Of a stretch of 64,000 nucleotides of DNA, positions 45,665 to 56,333 are shown one piece after another. The stretch lies in contig NW_026111674.1 of the NCBI RefSeq assembly GCF_024679095.1, positions 1 to 64,000 of the forward strand, in the 5' to 3' direction. How positions within the stretch are numbered: the first letter of the stretch is position 1; every line of letters begins with the position of its first letter. The position numbers were made by a program, and so were the translations under genes. This DNA comes from Eriocheir sinensis. Its lineage: Eukaryota > Arthropoda > Malacostraca > Decapoda > Varunidae. The notes below the pieces were generated by a model. The model was given only the letters and a program-made list of their open reading frames with translations. It made no database searches and was not told the DNA's origin.

Positions 45665-45962
45665 CGTCTTGCGGACCTTTTTTTTTCCTTCTTTATTCAT
45701 TGCCCTTGAGCTGTTTGCTGTGTTTAGTGAGCTGTTTATTGTTTTTATTGGTGTATTCCTCTGTTTATTCCTTTTGAACTGTTTCCTTTACTGTTTGAAA
45801 ATATAAAAATAAAATATATCAAGATCTTTTTTTCTTATATTTTTACTGCCCCTAAGCTGTTTACTGTTTTTGTTGAGCTGTCTACTCTTTTTATTGCTGT
45901 TTTATTATCTTTTGTTTATTACCCTTGAACTGCTTCCTTTACAGTAAAATAAAATAAAAAAG
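45658..45962 (+). mobile_element. Degenerate, reiterated SINE-like tail (family copy D)
   Basis: AGGAGTAGCG-CTTGCGGACC, a T-run and TTGCCCTTGAGCTGTTTGC open the block. Variants of (C)CCTTGAACTGTTTCCTTTAC then recur near 45,770, 45,848 and 45,921, each with T-rich spacers, and two end in AAAATAAAAT-type A-rich sequence. It looks like two or three nested or amplified copies of the same tail. Confidence 0.4.
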
Positions 45963-46168
45963 AAAGAGAAACATCCGGGACCAGTCTGTGTTTAACCGTC
46001 ACGTGATCACGGTGTTTCAGGTGTTGATGTAATGGACGGGTAATGTTATTGTCTGCCTGAAGGACATGGCGGTATTAATGGCGCTGCCCCGTGATAATGC
46101 TTTAGGGATCACCGAAGATTGCTTTTGTAAATGGCGTCACTGATTGGACGTTCATAATTGTTTATATT

Positions 46169-46171
46169 TGT

Positions 46172-46244
<73 letters not shown>

Positions 46245-46555
46245 TGAAAGTGAGAGAGAGAAAGAAGGAAAGAAAGAAAGACAGAAAGAAAGAAAGAAAG
46301 AAAGTAAGAAAGAAAGAAAGAGAGAAAGAAAATAGGAAAGAAAGAATGAATGGGTGAGTGAATGAAATAAAGAGAGAAAGAAAGAAAGAATTCATGAATG
46401 AGAGAAAGAAAGAAGGAAAAAAAAGAATGAATGAATGAATGAGTGAAAGAAATAAAAAGAGAAAAAAAGAAAGAAAGAATGGATGAATAAAAGAAAGAAA
46501 GAAAGAAAGAAATAATGAATGAATGAGAGAGACAGACAGAGAGAAAGAAAACTAT
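46169..46555 (+). repeat. Compound (GT)n plus GAAA/GAAT repeat
   Basis: (GT)n at 46,169-46,232 passes through a short GA run into (GAAA)n-rich sequence. It carries repeated GAATGAATGGGTGAGTGAAT-type words near 46,346, 46,426 and 46,516, giving a loose higher period of about 80-90 bp. Confidence 0.9.
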
Positions 46556-46601
46556 GACCATATTTCTAAACTAACCTATTTTGAGCTACATCCAAACATG
46601 T

Positions 46602-46636
46602 CATTAACCTTCCTTTCTTCCTCTTTTCAGGTAAGT
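46602..46636 (+). promoter_or_regulatory. Putative recursive splice site (acceptor fused to donor)
   Basis: CATTAAC branchpoint-like word at about 46,602-46,608, pyrimidine tract CTTCCTTTCTTCCTCTTTT (46,609-46,627), CAG at 46,628-46,630, immediately GTAAGT at 46,631-46,636. An optimal 3' splice site abutting an optimal 5' splice site is the known signature of recursive (ratchet) splicing in long animal introns. That this works here is inference. No flanking exons are visible in the window. Confidence 0.35.
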
Positions 46637-46704
46637 GTTTGAGAGGAGTTCCGTATAGCAGCCTGCGTGATGTGGCTTCCTCTTCAGGGACTCACGAGGA
46701 TCAG
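46631..46704 (+). other. Candidate 74-nt RS-exon or cassette exon
   Basis: From the acceptor at 46,630 to a second donor, CAG/GTAAAG, at 46,704/46,705. The third frame is open across the exon (24 codons after two bases), while the other two begin with stops (TGA, TAA). The exon may be skipped by use of the GTAAGT at its own 5' end, as in vertebrate RS-exons, or may simply be an ordinary short exon. The peptide has no recognisable family. Confidence 0.25.
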
Positions 46705-46969
46705 GTAAAGAAGGAGCAACACCTCTACCTCTACGAAGAACACTGTATTGCATTTCCCTCGTTAATTGGATTTTTATATTGTATTTCCATCTGTGCATTG
46801 TATTCCTCTGTAGTGTATTTTTCCTCATCATTGTCCTTCTTCTTTATATTGATGCTCCTACATTTTCCCGGATGATCAATATAAGCGAGTGACCGATATC
46901 GTTTTAATTCGATAATGCGTATATATTTGATGTCTTCAATGATAGCAGAGGCATGGAATAGATAGTGCA

Positions 46970-47425
46970 AGGAAAGGGTTGAGTATAAGCCACGGAAAGG
47001 GTAAGGTATACGGCTCCGAAAGGGCTGGGAATAGGGTCCACAAAGGGCAGAGTAGAAGGTGTTGAAAGGGCAAGGTATAAAGGGATTGACAGGGTTGGGT
47101 ATATGGCATGGAATGTGCAAGGTATACAGCTCGGAAAGGGCTGGGAATAGGGTCCGCAAAGGGCAGGGTAAAAGGTGCGGAAAGATCAGGGTACATAGAG
47201 TTTGACAGGGTTGGGTATATGGCATGGAATGGGCAAGGTATATGGCTCGGAAAGGGATGGGAATAGGGTCCGCAAAGGGCAGGGTATAAGGTGCGAAAAG
47301 AGCAGGGTATAAAGGGGTTGACAGGGTGGAGTATAGGGCACGTAAAGGGTCAGATATAGGGTAGAGATATGGCAAGGTTTAAAGGCAAGCAGAGCAGGGT
47401 ATAGTACAAAGGAAAGACAGTGTAT
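46970..47425 (+). repeat. Hierarchical minisatellite: about 23-bp subunits in a 116-bp unit, about 4 copies
   Basis: Subunits are variants of GGAAAGGGCAGGGTATANGG. Five subunits form a larger unit recognised by GGGAATAGGGTCCGCAAAGG at 47,024, 47,140 and 47,257 and by TTGACAGGGTTGGGTATATG. The minus frame reads a Pro/Leu/Tyr-rich repeated peptide and is an artefact of the array. Confidence 0.9.
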
Positions 47426-47599
47426 TGGCCACGTAAGGACAGGGTATGGGGTCGCGGAAACGGCAGAGAAGGGGAAAGAGGTGACCGCTGATGGGTAGAA
47501 CTTGACTCCCTCGCCTCCTTTCCCTCGACCTTGAAACTTTCCTCCTTCCCCACCACCCAGACGGAAGGTGAAGGACGATAGCAGCCTTAATGCACTGCT

Positions 47600-47735
47600 G
47601 GGGACGTCGGGGGCGGGCTGGTAGGTGTGCGGGCGGCGGCGGTGGGTTGATGTGTGGGCGGGGGAGGATGGGTATGTGGGCGGCGGTGGGTTGGTGTCTG
47701 GGCGGCGGCGGTGGGTTGGTGTGTGGGCGTGACGC
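47600..47735 (+). repeat. G-rich minisatellite, about 32-37-bp unit, 4 copies
   Basis: GGGCGGCGGCGGTGGGTTGG followed by TGTGTGGGCG recurs between 47,600 and 47,735. G-runs of 3-5 are spaced closely enough for G-quadruplexes on the plus strand. Confidence 0.8.
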
Positions 47736-47980
47736 TGAGTGCTGCAAATGATGAAAATTCTTTATTGTTTTGCGATAGTTAATGACGAAGTGATAATTTT
47801 TGGAAAAAGTTCGGTAATTGATTTTTGTTCGTCATTATTTTCACTATTTTCTTTTTTTTTTCTTTTCTTTTTTGTGGGAAAAGTCAATATTAGAGGCGAA
47901 ATTATTTGTCACTTTTTAGGGAATGTTTTCAAATGCTCGTCGTTTTTAGAGGAATCGTGTTAATATTTATCAGGATTTTT

Positions 47981-47986
<6 letters not shown>

Positions 47987-48055
<69 letters not shown>

Positions 48056-48200
48056 CACAGAGCCCCCCCCCCCACCCCACACACACATTTCCCCTCCTCC
48101 CCCTTCTCCCACCCTACGCACACACTTCCCCTCCTCCCCCCCCCCCCCCCACACGTACACACTTCCCCTCCTCCCCCCTCACCCCCACCACCACACACAC
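47987..48200 (+). repeat. (CA)n microsatellite followed by C-rich repeat
   Basis: (CA)n of about 36 units (47,987-48,059) is followed by CCCCTCC/CACACACTTCCCCTCC blocks with C-runs at 48,062-48,072 and 48,137-48,150. The ACACACTTCCCCTCCTCCCC block occurs at least three times (about 48,083, 48,120, 48,158). Confidence 0.93.
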
Positions 48201-48359
48201 ACACATCAACCCTCTAGACCACAAAGAAACATCAAAGGCCCTTCCCAAAGAATCAATCGCTCCCTGGAAGATAATCCCGACATATAAAGACAAACACACA
48301 CACACACAAACACATCCTCAGATCACGCGGCGTCACATACAGACAGGCGGGCAATCATC

Positions 48360-49215
48360 TACGTGCCTATCAACCTGTTCTCTCCCTCCTAAACATTCTC
48401 TCTCCTTCATATATCCTTCCTATCCTTCATTCCAGTAGTTTCCTCCTTCTAATTCCTCCTTCTCCTTCTCTCCTTTTCTCTCTTTATCCTTTCCTGTAAT
48501 CCCTCATTCCCCTTTCTTCCTTTCTTTACTGTATTCCCACTTTTCTCCATCTCTCCATATCCTTTCCTGTAATTCCCCATCCCATTTCTCTCCTTCCGTC
48601 AATATAGCCTTCCTTCCTTCCCTCCTATTCCTTCCTTTACCTCCATTTTTCCTCCTTATCTTTCCCTCCTCCCATTCTTTACTACATCGTCTCCTCTAGT
48701 TCCTCATTCCACTTCCCTCCTTCCGTCAATATAGCCTTCCTTCCTTCCCTCTTATTCCTTCCTTTACCTCCATTTTTCCTCCTTATCTTTCCCTCCTCCC
48801 ATTCTTTACTACATCGTCTCCTCTAATTCCTCATTCCACTTCCCTCCTTCCGTCAATATAGCCTTCCTTCCTTCCCTCTTATTCCTTCCTTTACCTCCAT
48901 TTGCCCCTTCCTTCCATCTCGGTCTCTCCTTATCCTTCCCTCCTCCCATCCTTTATTACATCCTTTCCTCTCTTCTCTCTTTCTGTCAGTGTACCCTTTC
49001 TTCCTTCCTTCACATCCCTTCCTTTACCTCCATTTGCCCTTCCTTCCATCCCTCCCTCCTGCTCCTGAAACACCTTAGCCACCACACAGCAAAGCCTTAA
49101 CCTCCCACTATTCCTCCTCCTCCTCCCCTTCCTCCTCCTTCGGCTCCTCCTCCTCCTATACCTTCTCATTCAATACCTCCTCCTCCCCCTCCTCCTCTTC
49201 GTCCTCGTCCTCAGG
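48360..49215 (+). repeat. Polypyrimidine tract holding a 127-bp minisatellite, 3 copies plus a decayed one
   Basis: Unit: TCCTTCCGTCAATATAGCC, TTCCTTCCTTCCCTC, TATTCCTTCCTTTACC, TCCATTTTTCCTCCTTATC, TTTCCCTCCTCCC, ATTCTTTACTACATCG, TCTCCTCTA and TTCCTCATTCC. TCCTTCCGTC is at 48,591, 48,718 and 48,845. A decayed copy follows from about 48,980 (CTTTCTGTCAGTGTACCC). TCC-rich sequence ends the tract. Confidence 0.92.
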
Positions 49216-49361
49216 CCCTCTCACCTTTTATCAAATCTCATCAGCGCACCAGAACAACGACACAACTTTGCCAATAAAAATCTAGATGGCTCTTGTGGTC
49301 ATTATGATGCCCCTCCGCCTGGCGCCGCCCTGAGCACACTCGTGGCGGGATATTGGCGGCT

Positions 49362-49414
49362 GGAGGAGGAGGAGGAGGAGGAGGAGGAGGAGGAGGAGGA
49401 GGAGGAGGAGGAGG
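49362..49414 (+). repeat. (GGA)n microsatellite
   Basis: About 17 perfect GGA units. A GT-rich block with (GT)n at about 49,537-49,564 follows after mixed sequence. Confidence 0.96.
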
Positions 49415-49530
49415 AACATAGCGAGGGAGCCAAGGAATGAACCGCTATGTGTGTTTATGCATATGTGTGTGTGTGGCCGTGTATGAATATGAGTAGCTGG
49501 CTGGCTCGTTTGTGTGTGTGCGTGTGTATA

Positions 49531-49568
<38 letters not shown>

Positions 49569-49569
49569 T

Positions 49570-50045
49570 CTGCCCCTGAGACACGCGTGGCTCCCTCATC
49601 CCCGCGTGTGGCTCCGAGGCTCCTGTTTGCAGTGAAAACAAAGACTCTCCTCGAACATTTAAAATTATGCTTAGCCGGATATTTTCCTTGGCCGAGGCGC
49701 GGGTCAGCCTCCTCGGCCCCCTAGCGGGCATATTTGATGGTCAGCATTTTTCTCTTGCTGATGACTATATGCCGGGTATCTACATTTTAAATAACCTCCG
49801 CAAGGCCTTTATATAGCCCACACGGTAGGTTCTCAAGTGTTTTATTTTTTCAAGTCGTAAATGTTGTAATAAGTGTTTTTCTTAGCCGGATCTTTGTGTT
49901 CTGAAGGAATATTGAGTGACTTGTATTTCTTCATAGAACCTCAGTATGACTCAGAGATGAACTAGATAATAGCAACGAGAATAATGTTTTGTAATTTAAA
50001 GTAGAATTGCCGACCTAATTTTTCCGTATATTTAATGGTTTTGAA
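49570..50045. other. Mixed sequence, no gene recognised
   Basis: GC-rich at 49,570-49,730, then AT-rich. Nothing recognisable. Confidence 0.45.
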
Positions 50046-50059
50046 ATTAAGTCCATAAT

Positions 50060-50330
50060 AATACGGTTGAAAAAACTGAGGAACAGATACATGAAGTGGA
50101 AAAAATATATGTAAATGCCTCCCAGTTCAAAATTTCGACTAATGCGTATACTTCAGGAGTTTGAATAATGAAAGAACTAGTGCGGGAATGCAAAACTAGA
50201 TAAAAACAAAAGACTAGTGGTTCATATATAAACTTCCGTATACTCAAGTTTGTTATAATAATTGAAGAACTTGTGCACGAGTGAAAAAAATAGATAAAAA
50301 GCAAAAGGATAATACCAACAGAATCATAGA
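50060..50330 (+). repeat. Degenerate minisatellite, about 95-bp unit, 2-3 copies
   Basis: GAA-GAACTAGTGCGGGAATGC with AAACTAGATAAAAACAAAAG (near 50,168) and GAAGAACTTGTGCACGAGTG with AAAAAATAGATAAAAAGCAAAAG (near 50,263) are diverged copies. A third is suggested at 50,075-50,110. Confidence 0.55.
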
Positions 50331-50519
50331 CGAGAGAATCCGCTGCATCGAGGGAGACAGAAAACTATAGACTCTGTGACTGCGACGTTCCCCGGCTCAT
50401 AACTTGACCTTTAGATGTATATTAAATGGCCGAGGGAGGAAAGGATGCAGTGAAAAGTGGCTGGGGTGGCCGTGTCCGCTTTACGGGGCTCACTGGAAAC
50501 ACGAGAGATGGAATTTGCC

Positions 50520-50630
50520 TTGACTGGGGGAGATGAAACGCTATGCTGGGGGAGAGAGAGAGAGGAGGAGGGAGCGGAAAAAAAAGCATGAGAGCGAGAG
50601 AGAGGGAGAGGGAGAGAGATGATTGCAAGC
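50520..50630 (+). repeat. Short purine tract (GAGAGAGGAGG)
   Basis: GA-rich, interrupted. 50,330-50,520 and 50,630-50,760 are mixed with no gene recognised. Confidence 0.6.
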
Positions 50631-50764
50631 GGTAAAAACAAAAGAAAATCGCCAGCACAGAGCCAGTGAGACGAAGAAACAGTGTGTGAAATACTTCCGC
50701 GCTAGAAAGGCTAAAAAAGGAAGATCTATACCCAAGAAAAACCGGGAAAATATATCTAAAAGGT

Positions 50765-51080
50765 GCATATAAATCACTGAAGTGCGATTTTTTTCAACAC
50801 CGGCACAAATTTAGGAGCGGGAAATAAATACCAAACCAGAACGGAGCTTTATATAGAACCGGGATATCTTCAAAGGAACGTGAGGTAAACGCGGAGAGAA
50901 ATAAAGGCGTGTTAAGTGCAAATAGATAAACAAACCAGGAATTTTTTCAACACTTGCATCGCTTTAGGAGTGGAAATAAGTACCAGACTAAAACGAGGGT
51001 GAACATAGAGGAGAAATATATTTAAAGGAGCATGATATAAAAGCGGAGAGAAGTAAAGTCGTGTAAGTGGAGGTTTTTAA
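50765..51080 (+). repeat. Two-copy tandem duplication, about 153-bp period
   Basis: TTTTTTCAACAC, TTTAGGAG-GGAAATAA, TACCA-AC-A-AACG, AAAGGA-C-TGA and GCGGAGAGAA-TAAAG-CGTGT occur in order from 50,788 and again from 50,941. Confidence 0.8.
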
Positions 51081-51139
51081 TATTGAGATCTTCGGTGGTG
51101 GGCGGTTTTCTCTGAAGCGATTCCTCACCGTTTTAGAGT

Positions 51140-51560
51140 TAATTGGAGAAAATGGAAGAAAGCAAGGAGATGGAGCCGGGCGAAAGAAAAGGGAGCGAAG
51201 AGGTTAGGGAGAAAGGGAAGAACATGCAAAAATGGAGGGATGGAGGTAAAAGGAACGGAGGAATGAGGCCGGGGCGAGGGAATGAGAACAAAGAGCTGGA
51301 GGAATGAGGGAAGTACATATTCGGGAACGGAGGGAAAGAAGAGAAAAGAGTGCGGGAGAGAAAACTAATTAGAATTGCTAAACAAAGACGAGAGGAAGTG
51401 AACGCATAAGGAGAGCGGGAGAATCAGGATGAAAAAGAAAGGAAAGGAAAGTGTGTAGCTATGGGCGGAAGACGAGAGGAAAACGATCCGTTCTGGGAAA
51501 AATGGGAAATAAGAATCAGGTTAAAAGAGAGAAGAAATTAAAATGCGAAACTATGGAAGA
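51140..51560 (+). repeat. Polypurine tract
   Basis: GGAGAAAATGGAAGAAAGCA and GGAACGGAGG-type sequence, purine-rich on plus, leading into a long GA microsatellite. Confidence 0.7.
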
Positions 51561-51575
51561 ACGAAGACAGCAGCG

Positions 51576-52160
<585 letters not shown>

Positions 52161-52377
52161 CGAAAGAATAAATTACCGGAGTGACAGACAGGTGTTCCGA
52201 CAGGTGGCTAAGGAGCAAGTCGAGCTGATGACCCGCGCTGACGGAATAATAATCGGGCGCTGAGTGATGTGCGGTATCGGCGGCGCGCACACAATTAATA
52301 CTTAGTGATGTGGAGGGCTAATTGAAAGTCAGAGTGGCGATTTAGCGCTGACGAGATGCTTACGTGGAAACCGTGGC

Positions 52378-52528
52378 AAGAGGGTGGGGGGTGGGGGAAG
52401 GAGGGGGGCTTGTGAAGGTGTGTGTGTGTAGGGGAGATGGTGTAGCTGTGTGCGAAGGGGGTAAGGCTGGAGGTGTATGTGTTGAAAGTGGAAGGTGTAG
52501 GTGTGTGTGTGTTGGGGAGGGGGGGTCT
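52378..52528 (+). repeat. G-rich GGTGTGTGTGT minisatellite with strong quadruplex motif
   Basis: Opens with GGG-T-GGGGGG-T-GGGGG-AAGGA-GGGGGG (52,382-52,408). GAAGGTGTGTGTGTGTAGGG-like words follow near 52,414 and 52,490, and GGGGAGGGGGGG at 52,514-52,525. Confidence 0.8.
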
Positions 52529-53030
52529 CCCTGAACCGTTTAGATTCTTCCGTAATATTGCTTTTACAGTCCACAAATATCACTTAACGAAATGAAGACA
52601 AACGTAAACATATAAATCCCAACAGCATAAACAAAACAAATAGATTGGATATAGATTAGAAGAGTTTGAAATTGAGTATCTTTATCATGGATTCTCATTG
52701 ATATATACCTTCAAAAAGAGATTCCCCCTCCAGTGTATAAGGAAAGGAATCGTTGACAGCCAAAGAAAACACTTTGCCCCTAAGAAGCATTAAGGTCATA
52801 ACATTGGTAAGGAGGCGGTGCTTAAGGCGTATGTGTCCTCATGTGTCAGGGGCTCCCGGGGGTGTGGCTTAGGCGGAGAAGAGGAGGGGAAGGTGCTAGT
52901 GAGTTTGTGATGTAAAGGAGACTCAGGAGGGACTGGTTGTGTTTGAGTATGGTTCTTATTTTGTTATTGTTGTTTGTATTATCGTTTGTGGTGGTTGTGG
53001 TTACTCTACCTGAGATGAAAAAAACTATCT
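52529..53030. other. Mixed sequence, no gene recognised
   Basis: AT-rich with GTTGTT/GTGGTTGTGG at about 52,968-53,000. Nothing else is seen. Confidence 0.45.
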
Positions 53031-53412
53031 CCACCTAAGTCACTAACAACCTTACTTTCACCTCACCTGTATTTTTCTCTCTTTTTCTTTACACCTGTGA
53101 AAAAAAAAACTCTTCCTAAGTCACTAACACCTTACTTTTAGCTCACCTGTATCTCTTTTCGCTTTTCCTTTACACTTGAGAGAAGAAAAGAACTCCACCA
53201 AAGTCTTTCACATCCTACTTTCACGTCACCTATATTTCCCCTCTCTATTCCTCTCTACCTGTTAGAAGAAAGAATCACCTGTCTCTTACATCCTACTTTC
53301 ACCTCACCTGTTTCTCCCCTCTCTATTCCTCTCTACTTGATAGAAGAAAAAACACCTAAGTCTCTCACACCATACTTTCACCCTCTATCTCTCCCCTCTT
53401 CTCCTCACCCGC
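53030..53412 (+). repeat. Minisatellite, about 80-bp unit, 5 copies
   Basis: Unit: CACCTAAGTCACTAACA-CC, TTACTTTCACCTCACCTGTA, TTTCTCCCCTCTCTATTCC and TCTACCTGT-GAAGAAAAAA. The TACTTTCAC element recurs near 53,054, 53,132, 53,217, 53,292 and 53,372. Confidence 0.87.
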
Positions 53413-53639
53413 GCTGTGTACACTCCCTCGGGACCACGTGGCGCTGAGTGAGTTGTTTCATATTCCGGCTCAGACAGTTAACTTGGCAAGGAGAATGTCC
53501 GAATCATGCATAATTTTGCATATTAAGTTGTAGTGTTGCGAGCCGCGCGCTTGGTGGAGGACGGCGGGAAGGACCTCAGGTAGTTCAGCAACACCTGGAT
53601 ACTGGTGTTCCTGCTTGTTGTTACTGATATTTGTTCATG

Positions 53640-54590
53640 ATTTTTCGATTTTTTTTTTTTTTTTTTTTTGTCGTTGTGAAGCATAAAGACCTCAACTACT
53701 TTAATAATATTTGGGTTTATTGCTTCCTACTTATTTTTATTTGTTCTTCCTGTGTTTTTTTGTCTTGTTTTGTTTTGTTCCGTTGCATTAAGAAATAGTC
53801 TCCCGTTGTCCGGTATATTGCCTTCTCTCTCTAACTAACATAAGCTAACCTCAAATACTTAGACAACAACTACTATTGCTCCTACTTATTTTTATTGTAT
53901 TCAGTCTTTTTTGGGGGAGATAACATTAAGTAGATCTCTTGTTTTCCTAAATATTTGCTACTTGCCTAAACCTAACCTCACATAACAACACCTACATTTA
54001 CTTCTCACCTGGTCTACGATATTTTTTTTCTTCATTTTTCTGTTTATTTTTGCATCATGTATTTTCTTCTTGGCCTAACTCATTTTCTTCTTCTTTTCCT
54101 TTTTTTTCTTTCTAAATATCTATTGCTTCCTACCTGCTGTTTTTCTTATTAGTATTCTCTTGTATATCCTCTCGTCATTATCTCTTTATCTCCCTTTTTC
54201 GTTTTCTTTTTTTTTTGCATATTTTCATTTGCTAACACCACCAGCTTTGTTCATTTCCATCCAATATTACTTTCCACTTACTTATTTTCTCTTCATTTTT
54301 ATGCTTCATCTTTTTACTCCATCAGTTATCCATCTTCCCCATTTTTATTCTGTATTTTTCTAACCCACCATATTTTCTCTTTCCATCTGTAATCTCATAT
54401 TTTGCTTATCCTGCTTGATCCTGGTGTCTGTACTTTTGTTTTCCTTTGCTCCTTTCATACGTATTATAATGGTGCTTGATATATTTTGCCTCCCTGTTTT
54501 TCTTATCCTCCATTTTATTGTTCAAACGAGAGCTTCTCATTGGATACCCGCAGCTAAACCTCCTTCATAATTTCTCAAGTTGAATCATTC
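53640..54590 (+). repeat. T-rich tract with loose internal repeats
   Basis: T-run at 53,649-53,669. The words TTGCTTCCTACTTATTTTTA and CCTAACCTCA recur irregularly near 53,719, 53,875, 53,980 and 54,120. It remains T/C-rich to 54,590. Confidence 0.55.
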
Positions 54591-55560
54591 CCCCTCCACG
54601 CACTTCTCTCATCCCACTACTTCGCCCACTCTTCTCTCCCTCCTTCGCCTTCTTTCACACATATTTTCTTTCTCTTTTGACATCACCCGCCACTAATGCG
54701 CCCTTTCTTCTCATCTTGCTCTCTCCTCCTCCTTAAATCCTGCTGCCTTCACCTCCCTATGAAATGTATCACCTGCTCCTCTCTTCTTTTTTCCATCTTA
54801 GAACAAATCCCTTAATCGTATTACCTCAAGGTGGACTGTGATATTATTCTCCTCATCTGGACCACATGTCTTACGCGGCCTCAAGTGTCCTCGTGTACCG
54901 GTCCGAGTGTGTGCTTGTCTATACTAAACATCTGCCCGACCTGTCTCTATGTCTGCTGTGTGGAGTGGCGGGTGCATGTATACTTCTCACTCTCTCTTGC
55001 TATCTATCTATCTATTTATATCTTGCTATATTACCTGTTGCTACTTTTTCTCTTACTCCTATTTCGTTAGTTTTCTTTAGGATTCAAGTTTTATTAAGCT
55101 TTGTATTAGATAACGTATTATACTCCTTCAGTTTCTTTCCCATTTTTTTTTCTTCGTTTTCATTCCCTTCCAAGCTCACCCATTCCCTTTATTTCCTTAC
55201 CTTGCTCCTCCCTGCCCTTTTTTCCTCTTCCCTTCCTTCAATCTCTCCTTTCTCATCTCCTTTCCTGCAGCATCCCTTTCCTTCCCTTCCCTTTCCTTCC
55301 CTTCCCTTTCCTTCCCTTCCTCCAATCTCTCCTTTCTCAGCTCCTTCCCTGCAGCATCCCTTTCCTTCCCTTCCCTTTCCTTCCCTTCCTCCAATCTCTC
55401 CTTTCTCATCTCCTTTCCTGCAGCATCCCTTATCTTCCCTTCCCTTTCCTTCCCTTCCCTTCCTTCAATCACCCCACCTCCTCCTCCTTTCCTCTACTCA
55501 TCCTCACCTTCTATCCTTCTTTTTTCATTCCCTCCTCCTCCTCCTCCTCCTCCATGATTG
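54590..55560 (+). repeat. Polypyrimidine tract holding a 69-84-bp minisatellite
   Basis: At 55,226-55,480 the unit TCCAATCTCTCCTTTCTCA, TCTCCTTTCCTGCAGCATCC, then (CTTTCCTTCCC)n occurs three times (CCTGCAG at 55,264, 55,348 and 55,417). The copies vary in the number of CCCTTTCCTT subunits. (TCC)n lies at 55,528-55,553. Confidence 0.85.
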
Positions 55561-56270
55561 TCTTAAGATTGGGTTTAAGACTCTTACCACCCCTTTTGGA
55601 GGCTTTGCTGTGGCCTGTTTCTATGGCGCCTCTAATTTCGTGAAGGACAAGAGCAAAGTGTGGGACGTTCCTTGAGAGATGCAGAGGGTAGATTTTTTTT
55701 ACCTTTTCCTTACGTGGTGGCGTTTGTGGTGTGTTTGGTATTTGTGTATCTTGTTTCATGTTTTCATTTATTTTTGGGTGTTTTAAGAAAAGGAAGAGTT
55801 CATTTTTATTTTTTTTTATTTGGTGGTTGTGGTGTTTTTTGTTTTTGTTTTTTGGGAGTATCGATTTTTTTGTGTGTGAGTGTGTTTAAGGAATAGAATC
55901 TCCACTATCATCACCATTCTCCTTCACCACCACCACCATTAATACCACACTAATCTTCTCTATGTGGTTGGGGTGGGGGCGGTGGTGTCGTTGGTATTGC
56001 TGTAACTCGTGAAATTACCCTTTTTGGGGGGATGGTTTAAGGAAAAAGAAACACCACTTTGCAGCACCACTTTGCTCCACCACCACCACCATTACGACCA
56101 CACACTTTAGCAGGCCGCGGCAAATTACTTACCTGCCCCTCCACCTGACCCTCCACTTTCTCCTCCACCTGCACCATCATCTCAGGCTCGTCATTATCCA
56201 CCATCCACTACCTACAGCCTCTTAGGGGTCATCATAGCCTCTCAGGAAGCCCATCAGACGACCCTAAGCA
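55560..56270. other. Mixed T/G-rich sequence, no gene recognised
   Basis: The frame ending at 55,675 starts far upstream in polypyrimidine DNA, and its last 45 codons have no known motif. CACCACCACC words lie at about 55,926-55,940 and 56,076-56,092. Confidence 0.5.
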
Positions 56271-56333
56271 CACACACACACACGCACACACACACGCACA
56301 CATACACGCACACGCACACATAGCATACATACA
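56270..56333 (+). repeat. Imperfect (CA)n microsatellite at the satellite edge
   Basis: CACACACGCACACATACACG-type repeat that directly abuts the first satellite monomer. Confidence 0.9.

Noticed and set aside
46731..47375. Minus frame of 214 codons with repeated Pro/Leu/Tyr peptides
   Set aside because: It coincides with the 23/116-bp tandem array. The repeat period is not a multiple of three throughout, and the peptide phase drifts.
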